The notes under the pieces were generated by a model. It did no database searches. It had not been told where the DNA came from and saw only the letters and a program-made list of their open reading frames with translations. A stretch of DNA of 64,000 bases from Hufsiella arboris (GTDB lineage: Bacteria > Bacteroidota > Bacteroidia > Sphingobacteriales > Sphingobacteriaceae). The stretch spans positions 1-64,000 of the forward strand of contig NZ_WVHT01000011.1 in assembly GCF_009834875.1 (NCBI RefSeq), read 5' to 3'. The translations under genes and the position numbers were made by a program. Positions 1-9,336 of this stretch are shown here, piece after piece. Numbering within the stretch: the stretch's first letter is position 1; each line of letters opens with the position of its first letter.

Positions 1-409
1 CTGTATTGACAGCGGCATGGTTTCGATTAGTCAATCGCGCAGCTGATTCAAGGTTGTTTGCAAGCAGCATTGTCTTTAAAAATCCAGCAAAACTCCTCCA
101 ATAGCGAAATAATCCACCCTTGAGGGCGGTTAGGTGGCTGATCTTTAAGCGGTTAATTGGGTCTCATACGGCTAGAGGTTTCAGTTTCTGGCCTGCACTT
201 CGATAACTTAAGCCTTGTTTAATAAATCAAGTTTTTAAATTCATATCTATTCTGAGAAACGGCTATCAGGAAATGATAACTGTGAAGTTTTTTAAGCTAA
301 TTAGTTTTTTTTCACAAAACCTGTGCAAAAAAATTGTTAAACTCTACAATTAGGTTATTTCATTTACTTATATCAGCTTTTGTATTTAATTTTAGTTAAA
401 CATACTATT
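1..409. other. Left-edge region without a recognisable gene
   Basis: No complete gene is visible here. One plus-strand frame is open from the window edge to a stop at 102-104 (about 33 codons, beginning VLTAAWFRLV) and could be the last residues of a gene starting outside the window, but I do not recognise it. The remainder, from about 105 to 409, is AT-rich with several A and T runs and is best read as the upstream region of the glycosidase fragment. I found no convincing TTTG / TAnnTTTG promoter pair. Confidence 0.35.
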
Positions 410-1159
410 ATGATGATGTTTAATCGCTACAAGCTGTTGCTAATTATGTTTATCGCAACAGGAAGTCTGTCGTCGTGTAAGAAGGATTCAGATTTTGGAG
501 TAGTTGATGAAAACGTAAACGGGAGTTTTTCTAAGAATAGTTTAGCGACTGTCAATACTGCTGCAGTTAATCAAAACTTAATTTTCGGCATCAACGGGCA
601 TCCCCTTGACCTATCTCCGTCTTATCGTGGGATCGGCCCTTATACGCAGATTAACCTGGTAACCAGCATGGGTATGAATTGGTACCGTTTTGATATTGTT
701 GCTCAATCGAGCGGTATAGTTACAGTACCATATTTATTTAGGCCAATTCACGATGCCGCTGTTGCAAGCGGTGTAAACATACTTCCGGTAGTTTATCCAC
801 GAACACTTAACCTTAATTCCACCGAAGCGGTTGCTTACCAGGCAGGCAAGCTGCTTGCAACCAATTTTGCAAAGCAAAACGGTCAGTATTTTACACATTA
901 CGAGTTGGGTAATGAGCTGGGGATAAAGCTTGTTCTTCCCGGGAAAACAGGACAAAGTCAGTCACATTTTGATCCGGCTAAAATAAAAGCGGTCGCGGCT
1001 TATTTGAAGGGGATGGATGAAGGAATAAAAGCAACAGATCCGGGCGCTAAAACGATGGTTGATGCTTCCTGGCTTCGTTATGGCTATTTAAAATACCTCG
1101 AAACCTATGGCGTCAAATTCGATATCATCGCATATCATTGGTATAACAATTGCCGTTGA
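410..1159 (+). pseudogene. Truncated glycoside hydrolase-like lipoprotein (N-terminal part)
   Basis: Starting at the ATG at 410, the protein begins with a lipoprotein signal ending in a lipobox-like GSLSSC and continues into what looks like the first half of a clan-A TIM-barrel glycosidase. The stretch FDIVAQ follows a conserved NWYRFD, and HYELGNELG resembles the NE motif that carries the acid/base glutamate. The frame stops at HWYNNCR, before a second catalytic glutamate could occur, and the sequence switches at about 1140 to an NHL-repeat gene in another frame. I therefore read it as the 5' half of a broken gene, probably inactive. The exact GH family (GH5-, GH39- or GH53-like) cannot be fixed. 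Confidence 0.6.
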
Positions 1160-1766
1160 TAACCAGGGCATTATGTATATAACAGATTTTGCGGAATGTA
1201 CCGTCTTAAAAGTGCAGCCGGACGGTACCGCATCCTTACTCGCGGGAAAAAAGAAAGTATCGGCATTAGTAGACGGAAAAGGTGGCGATGCGCGGTTTAG
1301 CGGCCCTACTGCAATACGGCTGGCGGCCGAAGGTTATTTGGTTGTAACCGATGGCAGCGGCAAAGCATGGTGGGATGTTGACAAAACGCTTAGAAAAATT
1401 TACCTGGGTGGCACCGTTCGCACGTTTTACAAGGCAAAAGAAAATGAATATATTGATGATGTTGCGATTGCGAAAAGGGATAAAGACTTTAAAGCCTCAC
1501 GCTATGAAAATTATATTTTGGCCATCGAAAGTTTCGCGGACGATTACTCAAGCAACTACCAGATCAGGCATTTGAGCGATACCGGCGAAGAAACTCCTAT
1601 TACCGCGCTAAATGCAAATGGCTTTAAAAATGGGTACGGGTATGAAGCTCAGTTTAACACCAACTTTGGCTATGGCTCTCCGTTAAGTTTAACTGTCTGG
1701 CAAAACACAATTTATGTTGCCGATAATGGTAACGATGCAATCCGAACTATTCGTGCAGCAAGGTAA
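1140..1766 (+). pseudogene. C-terminal fragment of an NHL-repeat protein
   Basis: From about 1140 a different frame carries GITIAVDNQGIMYITDF, a typical NHL beta-propeller blade (VD..G..YVTD). Further blades follow: FSGPTAIRLAAEGYLVVTD, and finally TIYVADNGNDAIRTI at the C-terminus. Full-length relatives in this phylum are secreted lipoproteins, often IPT/TIG plus NHL, found beside SusC/SusD genes. Here signal peptide, TIG domains and first blades are missing, and the fragment abuts the glycosidase N-terminus out of frame. A short protein from an internal start is possible but would be an incomplete propeller. I call it a 3' gene remnant created by a deletion or recombination. Confidence 0.65.
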
Positions 1767-1789
1767 GAATTGAACGAGATCGATCATAG

Positions 1790-1823
1790 GAATAAGGTCT
1801 TTGCATGGTTTAGCACCTTATTC
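1790..1823. terminator. Weak hairpin between convergent genes
   Basis: GAATAAGGT and ACCTTATTC form a 9-bp inverted repeat with a 16-nt loop. The right arm overlaps the stop codon of the minus-strand gene ending at 1818. There is no long T tract, so this is at best a weak bidirectional terminator. Confidence 0.25.
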
Positions 1824-2585
1824 AAACAGTTGCATCCTCACACCCAACGTAAAAAATATATTGGTCATCTTATAGCCTATGCCTTTGAACGATGGTGGAA
1901 AGACAGGGCGTAAACCCCACTGCAAATCGCCTGTGACGGCATAACGCTTTAAAAACCGTTTTTCTGCCCCTGCTTGCAAGCCCCAGTCGAATTTTCGTTG
2001 TACATCGTCAAAATTAAAGGTAGCTGTATCAATAGCTACTTTCTCACCTAAGGAGTTTCCTTTGCGGATATAACCGTTCGAAACCTGCCCGCTGAAAGAA
2101 GGGCGGATCAGGTAAGCCGTATAAAAGCCCAGCTTAAAACGCCAATTACCCCGGGCGCTGTACACGACGTTTATCGGCAGGGACAGGTACATGTTTTTGT
2201 CGACAGTTTTATTGGTCCCGGTAAAGTCGCCTTCGAATTCCGAATTATCCATCGTTACAAGCGTATGAAAATATTGAACACTGTCTGTTATGTTCATGCC
2301 CTTAATATCAAACCGGAGTGCGGCACCGATACCAAGCGTTTTGCTTAGCGGGTAAACGACTTCATAGCTCAGTGAAGGCGAAAACCCGGGCGAATAACTA
2401 TCAATTTTTCTGATGGTGTTTGGCAGGGGTATTGGGGCTAAACCTCCGAAATTATACCCGACGTGCACATAGTGTTTTAAACGCTTTGAGTTGGAGGAAA
2501 CACTTGCCGAAGAGCTATCAATTTGCGCGAAAAGGGATTGGCCCCCCGGTATAGTCAGTATGAGAAACAGGAACTTTTTAAGCAT
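1818..2585 (-). CDS. Outer-membrane beta-barrel protein (porin-like, PorT family type)
   Basis: This encodes a 255-aa secreted protein. The chosen start at 2585 (MLKKFLFLILTIPGG) gives a clean signal peptide ending in SLFAQ; a more upstream ATG at 2627 would overlap the preceding gene. The mature part has alternating aromatic and hydrophobic strands (YVHVGYNFGG, LSYEVVYPL, NVVYSARGNWRFKLGFYTAYL) and ends in ITNIFFTLGVRMQLFE, with aromatic and hydrophobic residues spaced as in a final barrel strand. Such barrels of roughly 200-270 aa are common and functionally undefined in Bacteroidota. It follows the PCMD lipoprotein gene by 10 nt, so the two are probably cotranscribed and may form an envelope unit. 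Confidence 0.75.
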   Translation of the reverse strand: MLKKFLFLILTIPGGQSLFAQIDSSSASVSSNSKRLKHYVHVGYNFGGLAPIPLPNTIRKIDSYSPGFSPSLSYEVVYPLSKTLGIGAALRFDIKGMNITDSVQYFHTLVTMDNSEFEGDFTGTNKTVDKNMYLSLPINVVYSARGNWRFKLGFYTAYLIRPSFSGQVSNGYIRKGNSLGEKVAIDTATFNFDDVQRKFDWGLQAGAEKRFLKRYAVTGDLQWGLRPVFPPSFKGIGYKMTNIFFTLGVRMQLFE

Positions 2586-2595
2586 GCTGGCAGAA

Positions 2596-3681
2596 TTATT
2601 TTGGAACAATGGCGAGGCTATCAACAACTAATTTACTTCCTATCGCACCCCGGTAATGGTCTCCTTCAACGGAGGAAGAAGCAACGATCGCCATCAGCAG
2701 ATTTTTCCCGGCAGGATCTCGACCCTGTATGTAGGTGAAGGGAATGTCAAATCTCGTAAACGAGGACTTTGCAGATCCGTCGGGCAGCGTAGCGGTTGCG
2801 ATAATGCGATCAGAGGTATGGATGTTGGTCGCATTTAACTTGTCAGGACCTTCATAAAGCACGGCGTAAATCGCACACTGATCTGTTTTACCGGATACGG
2901 GGTTTTGATTTTCGTCCTGGAAAACCGGGCCAGGCGTATATTTATAGTAGCCGGTGAAACTTTTGGGTAGTCCTACATAAGGTTCACCGAATTCAGTTGC
3001 TTGTAAGGGATTCGCTAGGGCAAATTCAGGATTGAAGTCGCCAAGGAAAAGTGAACCGGCAAAGATGTAAGCACCAACAAAATCTGACAGAAAGGTTCCT
3101 TTTATTGTTACCATTTCTGCAGCGCCCTTACCGCTATAAGCATCGCTGGTAAAACGTGTAGGGTACGCATCGCGCCGTTGTTCAACGCCTGCCAGGGCAA
3201 CACCGGGATTTCCTGAGGTCCAAAGTTCCACGTTCCCGCTTTCAACAGGAAATTCGTATTTATCGTCAGCGTTTTGTTGCCATACTTCGAAATCAAAGCT
3301 CCAGTCGCCTACATTGACCACTTCGACGGTGTAGATTTTTTTATTAACTCCATTTTCAGATGTAACCGTGTACTGTACCTGTTTGTCTTTTGGATGAATA
3401 GAGTCGCCTGATGCCGGGGCGATACCTGCACCTTTGGAAACGGTTATTGAAGGTGCGACTCCCTGATCATACGCTTCGCTGGTGATATAAAGTTTGATTA
3501 CATTATTGACCTGGTCTATCACCGTTTTACTGGTTGTTAAAGCCGGATCTATAGTGAAAACCTCAATATCCGCCTCGGGGTTTAAAGGTGCATCTTTAAT
3601 ACAGGACACTGCAAAGAATATTGTAACGAATAACAGAAGACGCTTTATTAAATGATTAAGTGTTTTATTTCGATTGCCCAT
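2596..3681 (-). CDS. PCMD domain-containing lipoprotein (putative carbohydrate-binding)
   Basis: A 361-aa lipoprotein with signal peptide and lipobox (FFAVSC, cysteine near residue 27). An N-terminal region of about 100 aa with IDPALTTSKTVIDQ and KKIYTVEVV resembles the Ig-like domain usually found before PCMD. From about residue 128 the pattern WSFDFEVWQ, NVELWTSGNPGVAL and KGAAEMVTI matches the putative carbohydrate metabolism (PCMD) family, a jelly-roll domain of cell-surface proteins. It lies 10 nt upstream of the barrel protein and reads in the same direction. Binding of a glycan at the cell surface is inferred from the family; no ligand can be named. Confidence 0.75.
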   Translation of the reverse strand: MGNRNKTLNHLIKRLLLFVTIFFAVSCIKDAPLNPEADIEVFTIDPALTTSKTVIDQVNNVIKLYITSEAYDQGVAPSITVSKGAGIAPASGDSIHPKDKQVQYTVTSENGVNKKIYTVEVVNVGDWSFDFEVWQQNADDKYEFPVESGNVELWTSGNPGVALAGVEQRRDAYPTRFTSDAYSGKGAAEMVTIKGTFLSDFVGAYIFAGSLFLGDFNPEFALANPLQATEFGEPYVGLPKSFTGYYKYTPGPVFQDENQNPVSGKTDQCAIYAVLYEGPDKLNATNIHTSDRIIATATLPDGSAKSSFTRFDIPFTYIQGRDPAGKNLLMAIVASSSVEGDHYRGAIGSKLVVDSLAIVPK

Positions 3682-3793
3682 ACTGATTGGTGTTTTTCAT
3701 TTTACAGCCTTGGTAGCCTTAACTGCTTCGGTATAAATTCAATAAAAGTTGTTGGTTCTTAAATGACAGGCATTATGAACCACAACGCTGCTT

Positions 3794-4633
3794 TTATTTA
3801 CTTAAGCTCAGCGGACTTCTTTTAAGGAGGTATTCAAGCGGGCTGCCGTATGATCCGTCTGTATTTGAGAAAAATGCCTGGTGAGATTGGTTGTAGATGC
3901 TGGCGTTATTATCCATATAGATATGTAAGCTGACAGAAACGTCATAATTTTGCTGTGTATAACTGCTGCTTGATCCGTAGCCGTCCACTTTCTTTTTATT
4001 GTCATTAGCTTTAACAGTTCCGTATGAACTAGTTGTGCTGGTTTGCATGGACTTATTCTGCATCACCGATCCGTCGATAATATATTCTGCACCCAGAATG
4101 TCGCCAAGCTCTTTCATCGTAAAACCCGCCAGCTTATCCCGGGTGGCTCCGGCCTTTATCAGCATCGCGTTGGTTGTCCGCGGGTCAAGGATCGTGTAAC
4201 CGGCGGAATGTTTGGTAAGGTAAGAATAGGTATCGCCCTGTGCTTTAAGCCCGATCTCGTCGGCTCCCGGCTGGTTGTCTTTAAGGAAGGCAAAGGGCAG
4301 GATAGCGATTTTGTTGTGATGATCGGCAGGGCTGGCCGCCATGGCAACCGGATCACTCTGACGGGACTGGGCGGCAGGCGCTGTTTGATTAAATGTTTCA
4401 ACTCTCCCGCTGGAATGGGTGATTTTTAAAACGTCAGCTTTTTTAACGGTATACTCAACTGTCTCACCGGAATATACGTAGGTCACATCGTCGTCGGTTA
4501 TCCTAATAAGTTTACCCTTAATCTCATCGCCATTTGTTTTTAAGATGATATCTGCCCCGGCAGATGCAGTTGTTTGTGCCGATACATTAAACGCTAATAA
4601 GGCGGCAATTAACAGCAAGTAAGCTTTTTTCAT
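3794..4633 (-). CDS. FlgO/CsgG-like secreted protein with N-terminal small beta domain
   Basis: A 279-aa protein with a signal peptide (MKKAYLLLIAALLAFNVSAQ). Residues about 28-80 (IILKTNGDEIKGKLIRITDD, then VTYVYSGETVEYTVKKADV) form a small beta domain frequent in Bacteroidota envelope proteins. From about residue 107, NKIAILPFAFLKDNQ, YTILDPRTTNAML and LGAEYIIDGSVM match the TolB-like / FlgO / CsgG nucleotide-independent fold, where the last motif is the usual GA.Y...G. The C-terminal part is rich in S, T and Y. Function is unknown; the family includes lipoproteins linked to secretion or envelope assembly. It stands alone, with 112 bp to the PCMD gene. Confidence 0.6.
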   Translation of the reverse strand: MKKAYLLLIAALLAFNVSAQTTASAGADIILKTNGDEIKGKLIRITDDDVTYVYSGETVEYTVKKADVLKITHSSGRVETFNQTAPAAQSRQSDPVAMAASPADHHNKIAILPFAFLKDNQPGADEIGLKAQGDTYSYLTKHSAGYTILDPRTTNAMLIKAGATRDKLAGFTMKELGDILGAEYIIDGSVMQNKSMQTSTTSSYGTVKANDNKKKVDGYGSSSSYTQQNYDVSVSLHIYMDNNASIYNQSHQAFFSNTDGSYGSPLEYLLKRSPLSLSK

Positions 4634-4852
4634 ACGGTAGTTTCATTAATTAAATATACTTATCAATTATTAAAATTTGCGGAGGTAAGCTTGTGAATGG
4701 TTTGATGCTGCCTATCCAGCGGTGGCGATGATAGCAAAGTTAGCCTTAAAGGCATGGTGGATTTATGATTACCGCAGCTGGTATGTTTCAACTTATAAAA
4801 TGAAACAAGTTTTTACCGCCAGGTAAAAGAAGGAGAGAGTTTTAGGTAAAAA

Positions 4853-6199
4853 TTAACCTTCGCCAAGTTTTTGCAGGGCGGCAATTATTCCTTCATTTCG
4901 TAAAATATGCAATCCCATTCTTTCGCCGTTAAGCCCTTCCCTGAGTTTATAATTATAATTGCCGGGATTTTCATCGGAACTTCCGAAGCTAAAGAAACGC
5001 AGAGTTTTATTGACCTTCAGGTCATCAAATAATTCCACAAAATGGCTGGAAACTAAAAATTTTGAATTTTTAATAGCAGAAAATGATGAGATGACAATCT
5101 TTGAGGCTTCGAGCGCATCTTTCAGATTCGTCCCTTTAAACATTTCGTCGAATATCAAAAACAGGCTTTTGTTTTCAGAAAGCAGGTTTACAATACTCTT
5201 AAGGCGTTTGATTTCATTATAGTAATGGCTTAATCCTTCATTGATGTTGTCCGGTAAATTGATGGTTGTGATCAAACCGTCGAAAATTTGGGTCTTCATT
5301 TTTGATGCCGGAACCGGAAAGCCCAAGTGCGATAAATAAATGGAGATCCCGACGGCTTTTAGAAAGGACGACTTTCCTGCCATATTAGGTCCCGTCAGAA
5401 AAATCACTGTGGTGTTTTCATCCAATGCTGTAGAGTTTGGAACCGCCTGCGGGATTAGCGGGTGAAACAAGTCATTAATTACAAGGCCGGAATGCGACTC
5501 TGTGCTATATTCTGGTAACGACCAGCGGTTTTTTGTAAGTAACAACGCGACAGAGTGATAGACATCTATTTGATAAATAAAATCTAAGAATGACCGTAAC
5601 TGTTGCTTGTGCGTTTTTCTCGAGAACTGATCCAGTCGGGACACGAGAAACGGATTTAGTTTTTTAGCAGCAAAAGCTTTTCTTATTAATTGATGATTCA
5701 GCAGTCTTTTAACGTCGGCCAGATGTTCTTTAAAAGATTCTGGTAAACTGAAATCTTCCAGTCGGGAGATAATGCGTTCAAACAATTTTAACAGCTTGAT
5801 GAGTGCTTTGAGTCCGGCAACTATAAAATAGTACTCCTTTGTTCCCCGCAATTTATAGTTCCCATAATCTTTGAGCGAATCAACGGGATTAGTGTGCAGA
5901 ATATTTCGTCCTATGATGAAATAATGTTCAATATCATCTGCTTCGCCTTTTTTTATATCAAACGGGAACTCCATTTTACTCAATGCAGCGATTATGCTGG
6001 TTCGCTGGTTTAATAAAGCGGTATCGCAGGATGGGGAAGTCATTATTTCAAGTAATAATTTCTTTCCACCGTCAGTTTGGGTGTTATTTAGAAAGTCGAA
6101 AATGCATTTTGAATTGTATTGGGTGTTAAATATTTCCAGATCATTTAAGGAATTCCGGTCGATATCAAATCTCATAGAAGCAAACTGAGTGTCTGACAA
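4853..6199 (-). CDS. MutS-like ATPase lacking the mismatch-recognition domain
   Basis: A 448-aa protein whose C-terminal half is a MutS ATPase: Walker A GPNMAGKS at residues 270-277, Walker B LFLIFDE with D351-E352, and a downstream SSHFVELFD switch-like segment. The N-terminal half is a helical core/clamp-type region without the mismatch-binding domain I, and there is no MutS2 Smr domain. At about half the length of true MutS (~850 aa) it belongs to the short MutS-like group common in Bacteroidota, often annotated as mismatch repair protein. A role in canonical mismatch repair is doubtful; DNA-structure binding is more plausible. It stands alone, with about 110 bp separating it from the upstream kinase gene. 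Confidence 0.8.
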   Translation of the reverse strand: MSDTQFASMRFDIDRNSLNDLEIFNTQYNSKCIFDFLNNTQTDGGKKLLLEIMTSPSCDTALLNQRTSIIAALSKMEFPFDIKKGEADDIEHYFIIGRNILHTNPVDSLKDYGNYKLRGTKEYYFIVAGLKALIKLLKLFERIISRLEDFSLPESFKEHLADVKRLLNHQLIRKAFAAKKLNPFLVSRLDQFSRKTHKQQLRSFLDFIYQIDVYHSVALLLTKNRWSLPEYSTESHSGLVINDLFHPLIPQAVPNSTALDENTTVIFLTGPNMAGKSSFLKAVGISIYLSHLGFPVPASKMKTQIFDGLITTINLPDNINEGLSHYYNEIKRLKSIVNLLSENKSLFLIFDEMFKGTNLKDALEASKIVISSFSAIKNSKFLVSSHFVELFDDLKVNKTLRFFSFGSSDENPGNYNYKLREGLNGERMGLHILRNEGIIAALQKLGEG

Positions 6200-6309
6200 A
6201 ATACAAAAAGCCAGGCTAATGCGACTAAATGCGGCTATTCAGTTTGACACCGGCAACATCAAGACCTGATAAGTCTCTCCGGGCAACACCGGGTACTAAA
6301 AGCAACTGA

Positions 6310-9099
6310 TCAAACCGGCAGACTAAAATAAAAGGTTGAACCTTTGCCGATTTCGCTCTCTACCCAAATTTCTCCATCGTGCCTGTGGATGATTTCGGCG
6401 CTTAAATATAGTCCAATACCAAACCCTGAAATATGCCGGTTATGGCTGCTTTCCACCCTGAAATACCGGTCAAATACTTTATTCATATCTTCTGGTTTTA
6501 AGCCTATGCCTCCGTCTTTCACGCTGACCTGTGCCTTTTTTCCAATAATTTCACAACGAATGTCAACAGCCGTTCCTTTAGGGGAGTATTTGACTGCATT
6601 GCCGACCAAATTTGTAATAACAGACCCAATCTTATCCTGATCCGCATTGATGATAACCCGATCTTCGGTATTGAAGGTGATGGTATGCGAAGACACGGTC
6701 AGTGTAGTTTCCTTAATTACCTCTTCAATCAGCTCATTTAAATTGAAGTCTTTTTTATCTATCAGCAATTTGGCAGATTCGAGCCGTGACACATTCAAAA
6801 AGCCATTAATCATATTAGCCATTCGCCGGGTCTGAAGCTTTGCATTTTCCATGGCCCCAGCCAGAAATGTATCTTCACTGTTTTTAAGTTTGGCACCGGC
6901 AACTTGTATAATGGCAGTCAGCGAAGTGAGTGGTGTTTTCAATTCATGGCTTACCATTCCGATAAAATCATTTTTCCGCTGCTCATCTTCTTTTTGTTCT
7001 GTGATATCATTAATGATACCGGTAAAAAAAACATCCGTGCTGTCACTGTCATGCTGTAACGTTCCAATGCCTCTGAGCCATCGTTGTTTCCCGTCATGGA
7101 AGCCGATAGCCGGATATTCGAGTTCAAATCGTTCGCCCTTGTTTACGGTGGTTTCTATCATTTGGAAAGCAAGCTGCCGGTAATCTTCCCTGATTTGTCC
7201 CATGCAGGCTTCGTAAGACATCTCTTCATCCCGCCTGAAGCCGAAAAGCTCTTTTAGCCGCGGCGATGCAAAAAAATCGAAGGTGCGTGTATTGATAGAA
7301 AAGGTGCCTGAATCGGCAGCTTCGATCGCCATTCTCAAACTCTCTTCTGCACGTTGCACATTTTTGTTTGCGAGATATTGTTCCGTAATATCCATCACTA
7401 CGCCGGTGAAGGCAGAGAATGCTCCGGACGGATCTGCTTTCAGGTTTCCGATACTCCGCAACCAGCGCAGCTTATTGTCATGTAAGCCGACAACAGGATA
7501 AGTGACGTCATAATCACCATTGTGATAGATAGCATTTTCCAGTTTGTTGGACACATATCCACGGTATTCGTCAGTAATCTGCGCCAGTGCCTGTTCAATA
7601 GAAAGATCCTCGTCAGGATAATAGCCGAATAACTCTTTTAAGCGTGCGTCGGTAATGAACTCTCGCGTTACCGAGTGAATGAACCAAGTGCCAAAATTGG
7701 CGGCGCTGATTGCCAGCCGCAGAGCTACTTCACTCTCTTCTATTTTCTGGCGGGCTTCCACCAACTCCTGATTCAGGAAGGCCAGCTCATTGTTTGCGGC
7801 TGACAATTCCTCATTAGATGCAGCCTGCTCCTCGTTCGTTGCAGCCATCTCTTCGTTGATCGCTTGTAATTCCTCCGAACTTTGCGCCAACGCTTGTTCC
7901 ATTTGTTTTCGTTCGGTAACATCCCTGGTAGTGCCTGCTACTGCTTCGACGTCGCCACGTTCATTGAGCACAGGTATCAGGATATAATCGTAGATCCGTC
8001 TTCCTAACGTAGCGTGAGGAAAAGCGACTTCACCCCGTACCGATTGTTTGGTTGCTATTACATAGTCTATTTCCCGCTCGTGCATCGCTGCATGCCATTC
8101 TTCGTAGCCATTTTCCCTCAGGCCCACACCAATCGCCGTCTCCCAGGTTTTTCCCCACATCGTAAGCAGGGCGCTGTTCGCATAGGTAAAACGATATTCC
8201 AGGTCCCACACATACATTAGGTCGGGTGTACCGGAAGTGATCGTTTCATAAACCCTTTTTTGCTGCTCCGCCTGTTCCCTTGCTTTCCTCAGTTCCTGTT
8301 GTACACTGATCATTTCCGTTACCTCATAAACGATGTTCAAGATACCGTCGATGATGTTATTGTCGTCCCGCCGTGCCTGAAAGCTAAAGCTGAAATAGCG
8401 GTCCTTTGTTGGCCCGCCTTCATGTGTCGAAACAGGAATCAGCAATTCATTTATCTCATAGGATTCACCTGTGCGGTAAACATTCAGCATCACCTCCCGC
8501 AATGGCGTCTCCGCAAGTTCTGGAAGTGCCTCGAAGATCGGTCGCCCCGATAAATTCCGCCCGGGTAATAATTGTTGGTATGCGGGGTTTATCAATTCAT
8601 AAGCCAGTTCCGGACCGCTCAGGATACAGATACCAACCTTGGCCTGCATGAAAAAACTTTGGAGACGGTCACGCTCCTCCCGGAATGCAAGTTTTGCAAC
8701 TTCCGACTTTTGGCGTTCTGCAACCTGATTTGTGTTTTCCAGTACCCAAATGGCCACCTTAGTGATTTCGCCAGCTTTATTTCTGATGGGTGCATAAACA
8801 AAGGTGACAACGATCGTCTCCTCAATGCCGTGGCGGACCAGCATCATTTCTACCTCATTGGCATGATAAGGTTTCCCGGTTTCGACAACACTGGTTAACG
8901 CTGTTTCATAATCAGACCTTACCTCCGCAAAGGCATCCCAATAGAATCGGCCGAAAATTGTGTCATATGGCTTGCCGGACACTTCCAGGAATTTATCATT
9001 AACCATCTCGGCGACAAGAGTTTCCGAATTGAGTATGCATATCGCGATAGGCGCGTCAAGTATAATTTGTTCTAACTCTTCTCCGTCAGTTAATTCCAT
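6310..9099 (-). CDS. Multi-PAS sensor histidine kinase
   Basis: A 929-aa kinase with no obvious membrane segments, so probably cytosolic. About five PAS/PAC modules fill residues 1-690; the fourth and fifth are close copies of each other (ISAANFGTWFIHSVTREF versus IEAADSGTFSINTRTFDF). Between PAS 3 and 4, around residues 410-465, lies a coiled coil rich in NEE/NEL repeats, as seen in CheR/CheB-linked PAS kinases. The H-box is FIGMVSHELKTPLTS with H718, followed by HATPase motifs NLVGNAVKYSP, DGGIGL and GFGIGLYLS. No receiver domain is fused and no response regulator is adjacent, so its partner is elsewhere. Likely inputs are small molecules or redox state, but no cofactor-binding residues are diagnostic. 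Confidence 0.9.
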   Translation of the reverse strand: MELTDGEELEQIILDAPIAICILNSETLVAEMVNDKFLEVSGKPYDTIFGRFYWDAFAEVRSDYETALTSVVETGKPYHANEVEMMLVRHGIEETIVVTFVYAPIRNKAGEITKVAIWVLENTNQVAERQKSEVAKLAFREERDRLQSFFMQAKVGICILSGPELAYELINPAYQQLLPGRNLSGRPIFEALPELAETPLREVMLNVYRTGESYEINELLIPVSTHEGGPTKDRYFSFSFQARRDDNNIIDGILNIVYEVTEMISVQQELRKAREQAEQQKRVYETITSGTPDLMYVWDLEYRFTYANSALLTMWGKTWETAIGVGLRENGYEEWHAAMHEREIDYVIATKQSVRGEVAFPHATLGRRIYDYILIPVLNERGDVEAVAGTTRDVTERKQMEQALAQSSEELQAINEEMAATNEEQAASNEELSAANNELAFLNQELVEARQKIEESEVALRLAISAANFGTWFIHSVTREFITDARLKELFGYYPDEDLSIEQALAQITDEYRGYVSNKLENAIYHNGDYDVTYPVVGLHDNKLRWLRSIGNLKADPSGAFSAFTGVVMDITEQYLANKNVQRAEESLRMAIEAADSGTFSINTRTFDFFASPRLKELFGFRRDEEMSYEACMGQIREDYRQLAFQMIETTVNKGERFELEYPAIGFHDGKQRWLRGIGTLQHDSDSTDVFFTGIINDITEQKEDEQRKNDFIGMVSHELKTPLTSLTAIIQVAGAKLKNSEDTFLAGAMENAKLQTRRMANMINGFLNVSRLESAKLLIDKKDFNLNELIEEVIKETTLTVSSHTITFNTEDRVIINADQDKIGSVITNLVGNAVKYSPKGTAVDIRCEIIGKKAQVSVKDGGIGLKPEDMNKVFDRYFRVESSHNRHISGFGIGLYLSAEIIHRHDGEIWVESEIGKGSTFYFSLPV

Positions 9100-9266
9100 A
9101 ACAAGGCAGGTTGTTTAATACACAAGCAAAGCAACTAAAAATTTTGTATTTGTTTAAGCAGTCGGCCGGTTTATCGAAACAGATTTTTAGGATCAAAAGC
9201 TAAAGACCCTGCACTTTTGGTCGCTTAAGCCAGTCGAAGCAGAAGGCAATACAATAATTTATAGCG

Positions 9267-9297
9267 TTTGTGACTTCCCGGTAAAAATTTATATTTG
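9267..9297 (+). promoter_or_regulatory. Bacteroidota-type promoter for the DUF4139 gene
   Basis: TTTG at 9267-9270, a 19-bp spacer and TATATTTG at 9290-9297 match the -33/-7 consensus TTTG-N19/20-TAnnTTTG exactly. Transcription would begin near 9301, about 36 nt before the TTG start at 9337, which supports that start codon. This is the best promoter match seen in the window. Confidence 0.7.
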
Positions 9298-9336
9298 AGT
9301 TAAAAAACTCCGAATTTAACTTAAAAACTCAATCCC

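Noticed and set aside
4853-6199. Classical MutS mismatch-repair gene
   Set aside because: It is half the normal length and lacks the mismatch-recognition domain, so it is only called MutS-like.
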